This document shows, piece by piece, positions 10,201 through 18,804 of a stretch of 64,000 nucleotides of DNA. The number at the start of each line of letters is the position of its first letter. Within the stretch, counting starts at the first letter, position 1. The stretch lies in NCBI RefSeq assembly GCF_014203115.1, contig NZ_JACHIJ010000002.1:62001-126000 (forward strand), in the 5' to 3' direction. Source of the DNA: Afipia massiliensis. GTDB taxonomy: Bacteria > Pseudomonadota > Alphaproteobacteria > Rhizobiales > Xanthobacteraceae. The notes beneath the pieces were generated by a model, which saw nothing but the letters and a program-made list of their open reading frames with translations, was not told where the DNA came from and made no database searches. Both the position numbers and the translations under genes were made by a program.

Positions 10201-10309
10201 TTGCGACCGGCAGGAAATTGTAGGCGACCGCTCCGACCAGAAACAGGCCGATCGCCAGCAGCGTGGTGCCGACCGGCCTTCGGATGAATGGTTCGGAGAT
10301 CGACGCCAT
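7205..10309 (-). CDS. mdtC: RND multidrug efflux permease, MdtC-type second subunit
   Basis: 1034 residues, the length expected of an AcrB-family proton antiporter with 12 helices and two large periplasmic loops. It opens MASISEPFIRRPVGTTLLA and has the paired aspartates of helix 4 (GFVVDDAIVMIEN) and the helix-10 lysine (GIVKKNGIMIVDFA) of the proton relay. Its ATG overlaps the stop of the upstream permease by one base (TAATG), so the two are made together. Tandem non-identical permeases downstream of one adaptor suggest an MdtBC-like heterotrimer rather than two separate pumps. The symbol is by analogy. Confidence 0.9.
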   Translation of the reverse strand: MASISEPFIRRPVGTTLLAIGLFLVGAVAYNFLPVASIPSVDFPSIRVSASRPGADPTIMASTVAAPLERRLGEIAGVDQITSTSSLGSTSISLQFAIGRNIDRAARDVQAAINASLADLPTDLPTLPRFRKANPAASPVLIIALTSKTMLPSAIYDIADTVINQRISQVPGVGEATVSGADQPAVRIQLNPGALATAGISSDDVRTAIINANAIGPVGAFNGSALSETIATNPQMRTAAQFRDIVIKSANGNFVRLSDVADVSDATRNSRSIAWFNKQPAVLITVTKQQDANVIETVDRVKALLPELKQWIPGGVEISILSDRTGTIRANVEDMEWTLGATALLVMLVVFVFVRRLTPTIAAGISVPLALAGTCAMMWVAGFSINNLSLMALAVSVGFVVDDAIVMIENMYRNLEEGMKPYQAALLGAKQIGFTVLSISISLVAAFIPLIFMDGIVGRLFREFSLTLTFAILVSMVVSLTVTPMICAHYIKTTVSPDATWFDRLVEGSLSGIVRFYERTLHVVLRFPFLTMVVFVATIALTITLYIKTPKGYFPQDDSGLVIGATRASPDVSFQAMLGLQQRVADIVMADPAVAGIGSSLGSASGFGGSNTGRMFISLKEPAERAGVSTQQVIDRLRRKLGAVPGIRLFMFAAQDLRTGGRQSDSNYQYTLISADLDLLSKWAPIVAKKLESVEGITDISSDREASGLALNLTIDRKTAASLGVQAQDIDNALNNAFSQRQISIIYTQRNQYQVILETAQRLQGDPSSLDKIYVAGAGDTQVPLSAVVRMERGLSPLSVYHQGSFPSNTISFNVPDGVPLQTATDNILRAVEELHMPEGIRGEFAGNAADSQKTAGKQPLLILGALIAVYIVLGVLYESLAHPLTIISTLPSAGLGALLALQLTNTPLTVIAFIGIILLIGIVKKNGIMIVDFALEGERQRGLGSEEAIFEACLARFRPILMTTMAALLAAVPLVLATGPGTELRRPLGITIIGGLIVSQILTLYTTPVIYLLIDRLRGRDRPRPLPQAAPAE

Positions 10310-13300
10310 TACTGAACGCCCTCCGTGGCTCCCGCGATCGGAGGCGACGGCTTGCCGGGCTCATCCGGCGGCACCGTGGCTTCGATCCGGCGGTTGATCC
10401 GGTCGAGCGCGAGATAGATCACCGGCGTGGTGTAGAGCGTCAGGATCTGCGAGACGATCAGGCCGCCGATGATCGAGACGCCCAGCGGAAACCGCAGCTC
10501 CGACCCCGTCCCGCTCTCAAGCGCCAGCGGCAAGGCGCCGAACAGCGCGGCCAGCGTCGTCATCATGATCGGGCGGAACCGCAGCAGGCACGCCTTCACG
10601 ATGGCATCGTAAGACGACAGGCCCTGATGCCGCTCCGCTTCAAGCGCGAAGTCGATCATCATGATCGCGTTCTTCTTCACGATGCCCATGAGGAGAATAA
10701 TGCCGATCAGGCCGATCACCGACAGGTCCTGCCCGCAGAGGATCAGCGCCAGGATCGCGCCGACGCCCGCCGACGGCAGCGTCGAGAGAATGGTGATCGG
10801 ATGGATGTAGCTTTCGTACAGCACGCCGAGGACGATGTAGATCGTCACCAGCGCGGCGAGGATCAGCCACGGCTGTCCCGACAGCGACTTGGAGAACTCC
10901 GCAGCGTCGCCCGAATACAGGCCGACGATGTTTCCCGGCATGCCGATGCGCTTCTCGATCTCCGCGACCCGCTGAACGGCATTGCCGAGCGCCTCGCCCG
11001 GCGCAAGATTGAACGACAGCGAGACCGATGGAAACTGCGACTGATGCGAAATCGACAGCGGCGCCGTGGTGCGGGTGATCGTGGCCACGGCGTCGATCGG
11101 CACCTGTGCAGTGGGCGCCCCTGATGCACCGGCGGCGCCCGGCACATACAGCTTCGACAGCACCGACGGATCCCGCTGATACTCCGGCAGCGCTTCGAGC
11201 ACGACACGGTACTGATTTGCCTGACCGAAGATCGTTGAAATCTGGCGCTGGGCAAAAGCGTCGTTCAGCGTGTCGTTGACGGCCTGCACCGAGACGCCAA
11301 GCTGGCCGGCACGCTGGCGGTCGACATTGACCAGAGCGCGCAGACCGCCCTCCTGCCCGTCCGACGATACGTCGCGGAACAGCGGATCACGCCGCATCTC
11401 CTGCACGAGCTTGTTCGACCATTCGATGACGGAGGGCGAGTCGGTCGCGCTCAATGTGTACTGATATTGCGACCTGCTGGCGCGTGTACTGATCTGGACG
11501 TCCTGCACCGCCTGGAAATAGACCGTCATGCCGGGAACGGCGGCCACACGCTGTTTCAGCCGTGCGATCACCACGGTGATATCGGTGTCGCGTTCGCCGC
11601 GCGGCTTCAGCGTCAGGACAAGGCGGCCGACATTGGTTGTCGGGTTGACCGATCCCGCCCCGATCACCGAGACGACGCCGACAATGTCGGGATCGGCCTT
11701 GATGACATCGGCGACCTGGGTCTGCCGCAACCGCATGTCCGCGAAGGACACTTCGGGGCCGGCTTCGGTCACCGCCGTGATCGACGCGGTGTCCTGCAGC
11801 GGCAGGAACCCCTTCGGCGCGACGACATAAAGCGCGAGCGTTGCAATGATCGTCAGGAAAGTCACAACCAGCGTCGCGCGCTGATGCCGCAGCACCACCA
11901 GCAGCGTGCGCTCGTAAAACGCAACCATCTTGTCGATCCAGCCACTGAGCGTGGCGAGACCCGGAACCTTGAATTCCTCGTCATGCCGCTTCAACAGCCG
12001 CGAGCACATCATCGGCGTCAGGGTCAGCGACACGACCGCCGATGTGACGACGGCAATTGTGAGCGTCAGCGCGAACTCCCGGAACATGCGCCCGACCAGA
12101 CCTGACATGAACAGCAGCGGGATGAACACCGCGATCAACGACACCGTCAGCGAGATCACCGTGAAGCCGATTTCTTTCGCGCCGCGCAGCGACGCCTCCA
12201 TGGCGCTCTCGCCATTTTCCATGTGACGGACGATGTTCTCGATCATCACGATGGCATCGTCGACCACGAACCCGGTTCCGATGGTCAGCGCCATCAGCGA
12301 CAGGTTGTCGAGGCTGAAGCCGGCGAAGTACATCACGCCGAAGCTGGTGATCAGCGACAGCGGCAGCGCCACGCCCGCGATCAGCGTTGCGCGCAGCGAA
12401 CGCAGGAAGATCAGGACCACCAGCGTCACCAGCACCACGCTGAGCACCAGCGTGAACTGCACGTCATGAACCGAGGCGCGAATGGTGACGGTGCGGTCGC
12501 TGACGATGGCGACGTCGATGCCGGCCGGAACGGCTTTCTGCAGCTTGGGTATTTCCTCGCGGATCTGCCGCACGACCTCGATGACGTTCGCGCCCGGCTG
12601 GCGCTGGATTTCGATCACGACCGCTGGCTTGCCCTGATACCAGGCGCCGGTCTTCTCGTTCTCCAGCCCGTCGATGATCCTCGCGACGTCGCCGATGGTG
12701 ACCGGCGAACTGTTGCGATAGGCAATGATGATCGGCTTGTAGGCCTCGGCGGTGGCGATCTGGTCGTTGGCTGCGATGGTGTAAGCCTGCTGCGCGCCGT
12801 CGAGCGATCCTTTCGGGCCGGAGACGTTCGCGCCCGCAATCGCCGTGCGCAGGTCTTCCATCGAGATGCCGTAAGCCGCGAGACGGGCCAGATCGGCCTG
12901 CACACGAACAGCGGGTTTCAATCCGCCCAGAATGGACACGCGGCCGACGCCGGAAATCTGCGCCAGCCGCTGAGCCATCATGGTGTCGGCAAGATCGCTC
13001 ATCGCCCGCAACGGCGACGTCTCCGAGGTCATCGCCAGCGTCAGCACCGGCGCATCGGCGGGATTGACCTTTGCATAGGTCGGCGGATACGGCAGGTTTC
13101 TCGGCAGCACGCCTGCTGCGGCATTGATCGCGGCCTGTACGTCCTGCGTCGCGCCGTCGATGTCGCGGTTGAGATCGAACTGCAGCGAGATCTGGCTGAC
13201 GCCGAACGAACTCGTTGACGTCATCGACACCAGCGACGGGATCTGCCCGAGTTGTCGCTCGAGCGGCGCGGTGATCAGCGACGCGGCCACGTCGGGACTT

Positions 13301-13461
13301 GCGCCCGGCAACTGGGTCGTGACCTGCACTGTCGGGAAGTCAACCTGCGGCAAAGCCGACACCGGCAGCGCCCAGTATCCGAGCGCGCCGCCGATCATCA
13401 GTGCGATGCCGAGCAGCGAGGTCGCGATCGGCCGATGGATAAATGGCTCAGAGACGCTCAT
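10309..13461 (-). CDS. mdtB: RND multidrug efflux permease, MdtB-type first subunit
   Basis: 1050 residues, starting MSVSEPFIHRPIATSLLGIA. The helix-4 Asp pair is intact (GFVVDDAIVMIEN), as is helix-10 GIVKKNAIMMIDFA. It differs from its partner mostly in the periplasmic porter domains. It sits between the adaptor gene (38 bp upstream) and the second permease (one-base overlap), the order found in mdtABC operons. It would export amphipathic compounds from the periplasm or inner leaflet through the adaptor and outer-membrane factor encoded in the same operon. Confidence 0.9.
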   Translation of the reverse strand: MSVSEPFIHRPIATSLLGIALMIGGALGYWALPVSALPQVDFPTVQVTTQLPGASPDVAASLITAPLERQLGQIPSLVSMTSTSSFGVSQISLQFDLNRDIDGATQDVQAAINAAAGVLPRNLPYPPTYAKVNPADAPVLTLAMTSETSPLRAMSDLADTMMAQRLAQISGVGRVSILGGLKPAVRVQADLARLAAYGISMEDLRTAIAGANVSGPKGSLDGAQQAYTIAANDQIATAEAYKPIIIAYRNSSPVTIGDVARIIDGLENEKTGAWYQGKPAVVIEIQRQPGANVIEVVRQIREEIPKLQKAVPAGIDVAIVSDRTVTIRASVHDVQFTLVLSVVLVTLVVLIFLRSLRATLIAGVALPLSLITSFGVMYFAGFSLDNLSLMALTIGTGFVVDDAIVMIENIVRHMENGESAMEASLRGAKEIGFTVISLTVSLIAVFIPLLFMSGLVGRMFREFALTLTIAVVTSAVVSLTLTPMMCSRLLKRHDEEFKVPGLATLSGWIDKMVAFYERTLLVVLRHQRATLVVTFLTIIATLALYVVAPKGFLPLQDTASITAVTEAGPEVSFADMRLRQTQVADVIKADPDIVGVVSVIGAGSVNPTTNVGRLVLTLKPRGERDTDITVVIARLKQRVAAVPGMTVYFQAVQDVQISTRASRSQYQYTLSATDSPSVIEWSNKLVQEMRRDPLFRDVSSDGQEGGLRALVNVDRQRAGQLGVSVQAVNDTLNDAFAQRQISTIFGQANQYRVVLEALPEYQRDPSVLSKLYVPGAAGASGAPTAQVPIDAVATITRTTAPLSISHQSQFPSVSLSFNLAPGEALGNAVQRVAEIEKRIGMPGNIVGLYSGDAAEFSKSLSGQPWLILAALVTIYIVLGVLYESYIHPITILSTLPSAGVGAILALILCGQDLSVIGLIGIILLMGIVKKNAIMMIDFALEAERHQGLSSYDAIVKACLLRFRPIMMTTLAALFGALPLALESGTGSELRFPLGVSIIGGLIVSQILTLYTTPVIYLALDRINRRIEATVPPDEPGKPSPPIAGATEGVQ

Positions 13462-13499
13462 CGATGCGCGCTCACAGGTTCGACGTCATGCGCGGACAC

Positions 13500-14852
13500 T
13501 CACTGCGGCGCTTTCGCGCCGCTGCCCGCTGGTTGTTGCCCGCCTTGCGGTGCAGCCCCTTGCTCCTTCTGACCACTGCGGCCTTCAGCCCGTGGGCCTT
13601 TCTCGCCGCCACCCGGTCCCTGCCGCTTGCGCGGCGCGAGGTCAGGCGTCGGAGCCTGATAGTCCTTGCTGATGGCGACCTTCGCGCCGTCGGACAGATT
13701 GGCGAACCCGGTCGTGACCACGCGATCCTCGACGGCGAGGCCCGACGCGATCACGGCAATGGTTTCGTTCTGCTGGACGACGGATACGGTCTTCGCGGTA
13801 ACGACGTCGTTGGCGCCGATGACGTAAACGAACGTCCCCGCCGGGCCGCGCTGAACCGCAGCCGTCGGAATAACGATGGCCTTGTCCAGTGTCTGCACCT
13901 TCAGGCGCACGTTGACGAATTGTCCGGGCCACAACTGAAAATTGGTGTTGGGAAATTCCGCCTTCACCTTCACGGTGCCGGTGGTCTGATCGACCTGGTT
14001 GTCGATGCCGGACACGGTGCCGGTATCGACGACGGTCTTGCCGTCATTCCCGAACACATCGACGGCCAATGGTCCCTTCGCCGATGCCGTGTTGACGCGG
14101 AAGATCTGCTGCTGCGGCAAGCTGAACTGAACGGCGATCGGCTGCAGCTGTGTGATGACGACCAGACCGGTGGCGTCCGACGCGCGTATGATATTGCCCT
14201 GATCAACCTGACGAAGCCCGACGCGGCCCGACAAGGGCGCCACGACCTTGGTATAGCCGAGCGTTGCCTGCGCATTGTCGATCGCCGCCTGATCGGATTT
14301 CACGAGCGCCTCAAGCTGCGCAACCAGTGCCTTCTGGGTGTCCGCCTGCTGCGCCGAGCCTGCCTTGGCTGTCGCCAGTTGCTGATAACGGACCATATCC
14401 ATTCGCGCGTTGGCGAGCGTCGCCTCGTCCTGCGCCTTCTTGGCGACGGCCTGATCGTACTGCGCCTGGTAGATAACCGGATCGATTTCGGCGAGCACGT
14501 CACCCGCCTTGACGTCCTGACCTTCCTTGAATTTCACCGACAGCAGTTTTCCATCGACCTGCGCGCGCACCGTTACGTTGTTCAGCGCGCGAACGGTGCC
14601 GACGCCGTCGATGTAGACCGGCACGTCCTCGATACGAGGCGATGCGGCAAGCACCGGGATCGGAAAATCAGGCCGTGTCCGCGCCGCCGTCTCGGTTTTC
14701 TTAAAATAGGTCCAGCCGAGATAACCGAGGCCGCCGATGATAAGCAGCCATACCGCGATCGACACGGTTCGCCGCCGCGCGCCCGACGCAACGCGCGCGA
14801 CTCCCTCGCCGGCCGCTTTGGCCTTTTCATTCAGATCGGGCTTAAAGAGCAT
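13500..14852 (-). CDS. mdtA: RND efflux periplasmic adaptor (HlyD/MdtA family)
   Basis: 450 residues. An N-terminal anchor helix (VSIAVWLLIIGGLGYLGWTYF) is followed by the lipoyl half (GVGTVRALNNVTVRAQVDGKLLSVKFKEGQDVKAGD), an alpha-helical hairpin, the second lipoyl half (GYTKVVAPLSGRVGLRQVD) and the beta-barrel and membrane-proximal domains. The tail is a low-complexity, charged, Gly/Lys/Gln-rich extension (about residues 405-450), common in MdtA relatives. Its start overlaps the end of the outer-membrane factor gene by 11 bp. Confidence 0.9.
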   Translation of the reverse strand: MLFKPDLNEKAKAAGEGVARVASGARRRTVSIAVWLLIIGGLGYLGWTYFKKTETAARTRPDFPIPVLAASPRIEDVPVYIDGVGTVRALNNVTVRAQVDGKLLSVKFKEGQDVKAGDVLAEIDPVIYQAQYDQAVAKKAQDEATLANARMDMVRYQQLATAKAGSAQQADTQKALVAQLEALVKSDQAAIDNAQATLGYTKVVAPLSGRVGLRQVDQGNIIRASDATGLVVITQLQPIAVQFSLPQQQIFRVNTASAKGPLAVDVFGNDGKTVVDTGTVSGIDNQVDQTTGTVKVKAEFPNTNFQLWPGQFVNVRLKVQTLDKAIVIPTAAVQRGPAGTFVYVIGANDVVTAKTVSVVQQNETIAVIASGLAVEDRVVTTGFANLSDGAKVAISKDYQAPTPDLAPRKRQGPGGGEKGPRAEGRSGQKEQGAAPQGGQQPAGSGAKAPQ

Positions 14853-16320
14853 TCGCCGGCCCTTCCGTCCTTGGCGACCAACCCCCGCCCAATGCCTGAT
14901 AGAGACTGACGACCGCCAGCAGCCGGGCGAGTTGGAACTGCGCCAGCGAATCTTCAGCCTGAAATAGCGTCAATTGCGTGTTTAGCACAGTCACGATGTC
15001 TGCCGTGCCCGCGCCAAGCTGCCGTTCCGACAGCTCAAATGCCCGCCGCGACGCCGCCACCACGATGCGCTGCAGCCGCAGCCGCTCGTTCGCCTGCTTG
15101 AGCGTCGAGAGCGCCGTGTTCACATCGGCAAACGCCGAGACCACGGTCTTGCGATAGGTTTGCAACAACTCATCCTGCCGCGCCTGTTGCAGGTCGAAGT
15201 TGGCCTGGATCCGGCCTGCATCGAAAATCGGTTGCGTCAGTCCCGCCGCCACGTTGAAGAACGCCGATTGCGGGGTGAACAGCGCCGCCAGCGCCGCGCT
15301 CTGATAGCCACCCTGTCCGGTCAGTTGAATGCTCGGGAAGAACTGCGCTCGCGCGCTGCCGACATTTGCGGTCGCAGAAGCGAGCTGGTTTTCCTGACGC
15401 CGGATGTCGGGCCGCTGCGTCAGCAGGTCCGACGGGATGCCCGGCGTCACGCGAGGAATTGCAATCCCTCCAAGCGAGCCGCCGGCCAGTTGCACCCGCT
15501 CCGGCGGGCGGGCCACCAGCGTGGCGAGAATGTTGGCATTCTCTGCCAGCGCCTGCCGCAGCGGCGGCACCGCCGCCTTCTGGTTCGCCAGCAGGCTTTC
15601 CTGTTGCGCCAGATCGAGGTCGGACCCCGTTCCCGCATCGACGCGCGCCTTGATCGCATCGTAGATGCGCTGCGCGCTGGCGATGTTGCGCGTCGCGATC
15701 CTGATCCGCTCCTGCGCAGCGACCACGTTGAAGTAGGCGTTGGCGACGCTCGCCAATGTCGTCAGCGCGACGACGTCGCGATCGAAGCGGTTGGCGTTCG
15801 CTGTCTCTTCGGCGGCCAGCAGGGCGTCGCGGTTCTTGCCCCAGAAATCGATCTCGTAGCTCGCGCTGAGCGACGCCGTGTGGTTGGTGACCTCGCCGCG
15901 TCCGGTGATCGGAGTAGCGCTCGTGATCGTGCCGGTCGTGCTCGATGAACGCGAACGCGAGCCGGAAAAACTGCCGGTGACGTTCGGCAGCAGCGCTGCG
16001 CCTGCCGTCTGCGCGAGCGCGTCCGCCTGTCGAATGCGGGCGACCGCGGCGGCGATGTCGAGATTGACGGTCTGGGCCTCTTCCATGAGGACCGTCAGTT
16101 CCTGCGAGCGGAAGCCACGCCACCAGTCCAGCGTCGGCGGTTTGGTGTCGGCCGCACCCGATGCGGATTTATAGGCAGCCGGGATGTCGAGCGCCGGATC
16201 AGGCAGGTCGGTCGTGAGGATGCAGCCGCCCGACGTGGCCGCCAATGCCAGCGCCGCGCATAGCGCGAGCGAAGGCAGCGGAAATGCGCCACGTTTCAGC
16301 TTGAGGGGCAACTCGAACAC
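14842..16320 (-). CDS. RND efflux outer-membrane lipoprotein (NodT/OprM-type)
   Basis: First gene of the efflux operon. A GTG start at 16318-16320 is preferred: GGAGAG (plus-strand 16332-16337) stands 11 nt upstream, and the product then begins directly with a lipoprotein signal ending LAATSGGC, giving 492 residues, normal for the family. In-frame ATGs at 16395 and 16506 would add an unconvincing leader. The mature part has the two OEP repeats (WWRGFRSQELTVLMEEAQ, DLLTQRPDIRRQENQLASA) that build the trimeric channel-tunnel. The 3' end overlaps the adaptor start. Confidence 0.85.
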   Translation of the reverse strand: MFELPLKLKRGAFPLPSLALCAALALAATSGGCILTTDLPDPALDIPAAYKSASGAADTKPPTLDWWRGFRSQELTVLMEEAQTVNLDIAAAVARIRQADALAQTAGAALLPNVTGSFSGSRSRSSSTTGTITSATPITGRGEVTNHTASLSASYEIDFWGKNRDALLAAEETANANRFDRDVVALTTLASVANAYFNVVAAQERIRIATRNIASAQRIYDAIKARVDAGTGSDLDLAQQESLLANQKAAVPPLRQALAENANILATLVARPPERVQLAGGSLGGIAIPRVTPGIPSDLLTQRPDIRRQENQLASATANVGSARAQFFPSIQLTGQGGYQSAALAALFTPQSAFFNVAAGLTQPIFDAGRIQANFDLQQARQDELLQTYRKTVVSAFADVNTALSTLKQANERLRLQRIVVAASRRAFELSERQLGAGTADIVTVLNTQLTLFQAEDSLAQFQLARLLAVVSLYQALGGGWSPRTEGPANAL

Positions 16321-16331
16321 CGGGGCGAATA

Positions 16332-16337
16332 CTCTCC
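16332..16337 (-). promoter_or_regulatory. Ribosome-binding site deciding the GTG start of the outer-membrane factor
   Basis: GGAGAG on the minus strand, 11 nt before the GTG at 16320. The ATGs further upstream lack a comparable site. The rest of the 16321-16609 divergent intergenic stretch must hold promoters for both the efflux operon and the lipid cluster, but no -35/-10 pair stands out. Confidence 0.4.
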
Positions 16338-16609
16338 AACAGGGCCAGAATCCTATTGTAGCGGGCCGTTCTGGCGGCGCACAGGGATGTTCCATCGCCG
16401 CCCCCAAGACAAGGGCCACCTGTGTCTCCGCAGTGTCACATCTGGAATTGCAGTTGGCCCCATAAACAGGGGACTTTCCGAATTTCGCGCGCTTGTGCAT
16501 TGACAAGCGTTACCAAGATTTCATGTGCCGATTCGGCGGTTCGCGCGCTCCTGAAACCTCAACAGCACACTCCCGTATCTCAAACACGGTTTTGACAACG
16601 GGGGTTGGA

Positions 16610-17923
16610 ATGCGAGTCGCGATTATTGGAACGGGAATTGCCGGCAACGCCGCAGCGTGGGCCTTGTCGCGGCGATACCCGGTCACAGTTTATGAACGCG
16701 AACTTCGCCCCGGCGGTCACAGTCACACTGTCACCCTCGATTACGATGGAACAACGGTCGCCGTAGACACCGGTTTCATCGTTTACAACGAAATGAACTA
16801 TCCCGGTTTCACCGCGATGCTGGCTCATCTCGGCGTGGAGACCGTCGAGAGTTGCATGAGTTTCGCGGTCACCGCAGACGCGGGCCGCTTCGAGTGGAAG
16901 GGTGGCGGCGATACCTGGAAAGAGACGACGAAAGGCCTGTTCGCGCAGCCGCGCAACCTGCTCTCCCCGTCATACCTCTGGATGCTGCGGGACATTCTCA
17001 TCTTCAACGAGACGAGCGTGAAGGATCACGCAGACGGAACACTCAAGGATCTGTCACTCGGCGACTACTTCACGATGCGCGGTTTCGCTCCGCGCTTGCT
17101 ATCGGACTACCTCGCGCCGATGGGGGCTTCGATCTGGTCGGCGCCGGCGGATCGAATTCTCGATTTTCCCGCCGAGAACTTCGTCGTGTTCTTCAACAAT
17201 CACCGCCTGCTGCAATACGATCGCCCGAAATGGCGATCGATCAAGGGCGGCAGCCAGGTATATGTCGACAAGCTAACGGCTGCATTCCGCGATCGCCTGC
17301 GTCTCGGCTGCGCGGTGACGTCGATCAAGCGCACCGGGCACGGCGTTGTGGTCGAAGACAGCCTCGGGCATACCGACACCTATGATCATGTCGTGATCGC
17401 CGCGCATAGCGATCAGGCCCTGAAGATGCTGTCCGACGCCGACGCGAACGAGCGCAGCGTGCTTGGCGACATTCGCTACGCCCCGAACACCGTCTATCTG
17501 CATCGCGATCCCCGGCTGATGCCGAAGCGCAGGAACGCCTGGGCCTCGTGGAACTTCCTGCGCTGGAAGCGCGACGGCGCGCCGGTCAATGATGTCGCGG
17601 TGACTTACTGGATGAACCCGCTGCAGGGCCTCGACAATGCACTGCCGCTGTTCGTCAGCCTCAATCCGCCCTTCGCACCCGATCCGGCGCTCACCTTCGG
17701 CCGCCATCTGTGCGATCATCCGCAGTTCGATACGGCGGCGTTCGCGGCGCAGACGCGCTTGCCGGACATTCAGGGCAAGCGCCATACCTGGTTCTGCGGC
17801 GCATGGACCGGTTACGGCTTTCATGAAGACGGCTTGCGATCGGGGTTCACGGTCGCCGAAGCCTTGGGGGCATCGATCCCATGGCGCGAGCCGCCCCAAG
17901 AGCTTGCACAAGCAGCGGAGTGA
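16610..17923 (+). CDS. FAD/NAD(P)-binding amine-oxidase-like oxidoreductase of a fatty-acid modification cluster
   Basis: 437 residues from ATG 16610. The frame is open upstream to 16493, but the conserved protein starts at MRVAIIGTGIAGNAAAW, which is itself the GxGxxG dinucleotide-binding fold. Further family blocks are ERELRPGGHSHTVT, DTGFIVYNEMNYPGF and FCGAWTGYGFHEDGLRSG near the C-terminus. The next two genes encode a DUF1365 protein and a cyclopropane-fatty-acid-synthase-like methyltransferase. This trio recurs in alphaproteobacteria and has been linked to methylated or furan fatty acids (Ufa-type enzymes) and to singlet-oxygen/RpoE responses in Rhodobacter. The reaction here is inferred: oxidation or desaturation of a lipid acyl chain. 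Confidence 0.85.
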   Translation: MRVAIIGTGIAGNAAAWALSRRYPVTVYERELRPGGHSHTVTLDYDGTTVAVDTGFIVYNEMNYPGFTAMLAHLGVETVESCMSFAVTADAGRFEWKGGGDTWKETTKGLFAQPRNLLSPSYLWMLRDILIFNETSVKDHADGTLKDLSLGDYFTMRGFAPRLLSDYLAPMGASIWSAPADRILDFPAENFVVFFNNHRLLQYDRPKWRSIKGGSQVYVDKLTAAFRDRLRLGCAVTSIKRTGHGVVVEDSLGHTDTYDHVVIAAHSDQALKMLSDADANERSVLGDIRYAPNTVYLHRDPRLMPKRRNAWASWNFLRWKRDGAPVNDVAVTYWMNPLQGLDNALPLFVSLNPPFAPDPALTFGRHLCDHPQFDTAAFAAQTRLPDIQGKRHTWFCGAWTGYGFHEDGLRSGFTVAEALGASIPWREPPQELAQAAE

Positions 17924-17925
17924 TC

Positions 17926-18792
17926 ATGCTGCCGGACGAGACGAGCAAGCAGGCGAAACCCGACGAGGCAGCGGCGCTGTATCTCGGCGACGTCATGCAT
18001 GCGCGGCTCAAACCCATAAATTCCAGATTCACGGGCCACCGCTTCAGCTACCGGGTCATGAGTCTGCTGATCGACCTCGACCGGCTGGACGCGGCGGACC
18101 GGCAGTCACGGCTGTTCGGTGTCAATCGCGCGGCGCTCTACAGCTTCCATGAATCCGATCATGGCGACCGCGACGGCTCGCCGCTGCAAGCTTACGTCCA
18201 TCGCTGCGCCACTGAGCGCGGGATTGATCTCGCCGGCGGCAAAGTCCTGTTGCTGTGTTATCCGCGGCTGCTCGGCTACACCTTCAATCCGCTGTCGTTC
18301 TACTTTTGCCATCGCGCGGACGGCACGCTCGCGATGCTGATCTACGAGGTCCGCAACACGTTCGGCGAAATCCATTCCTACGCGCTTCCCGTTGCCCCGA
18401 ACGAGATCAGCGAAGCCGGCGTCCGGCAGGAGCAGGACAAGCTGTTCTACGTCTCCCCCTTCATCGACATGGCCATGCGATACCGTTTCCGCGTCACGCC
18501 GCCGGGGGACCGCGTGAAACTGCGCATCCTGGAATCCGACGCGGAAGGCCCCGTTCTGGCGGCGACGTTCAACGGTAAGCGGCGGCGACTGACCTCTGCC
18601 GCGCTGATCCGGACCTTCGGTGCGCTACCGTTCGTAACTTTCAAAATCATGGCGGCGATACATTGGGAGGCCTTGCGTCTTTGGATCAAAGGCGCAAGAA
18701 TTGTGGCAAGACCAACAGAGAAGGACAGTTCGGCAGACAAACGGCCGGCACACGCGAGCAGAAGATTTGGACCCAGAGCCACATCACACTGA
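17926..18792 (+). CDS. DUF1365 family protein
   Basis: 288 residues from ATG 17926, two bases after the previous stop, with GCGGAG overlapping that gene's end. Typical DUF1365 features are LYLGDVMHARLKP at the start, HRFSYRVMSLLIDLD, and the strongly conserved LLCYPRLLGYTFNPLSFYFCH and YEVRNTFGEIHSY. Biochemistry of the family is poorly known. Its constant position between an FAD oxidoreductase and a Cfa-like methyltransferase points to a step in acyl-chain modification. There is no signal peptide. The C-terminal 30 residues are basic and variable. Confidence 0.88.
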   Translation: MLPDETSKQAKPDEAAALYLGDVMHARLKPINSRFTGHRFSYRVMSLLIDLDRLDAADRQSRLFGVNRAALYSFHESDHGDRDGSPLQAYVHRCATERGIDLAGGKVLLLCYPRLLGYTFNPLSFYFCHRADGTLAMLIYEVRNTFGEIHSYALPVAPNEISEAGVRQEQDKLFYVSPFIDMAMRYRFRVTPPGDRVKLRILESDAEGPVLAATFNGKRRRLTSAALIRTFGALPFVTFKIMAAIHWEALRLWIKGARIVARPTEKDSSADKRPAHASRRFGPRATSH

Positions 18793-18804
18793 TGGAATTG
18801 CGCG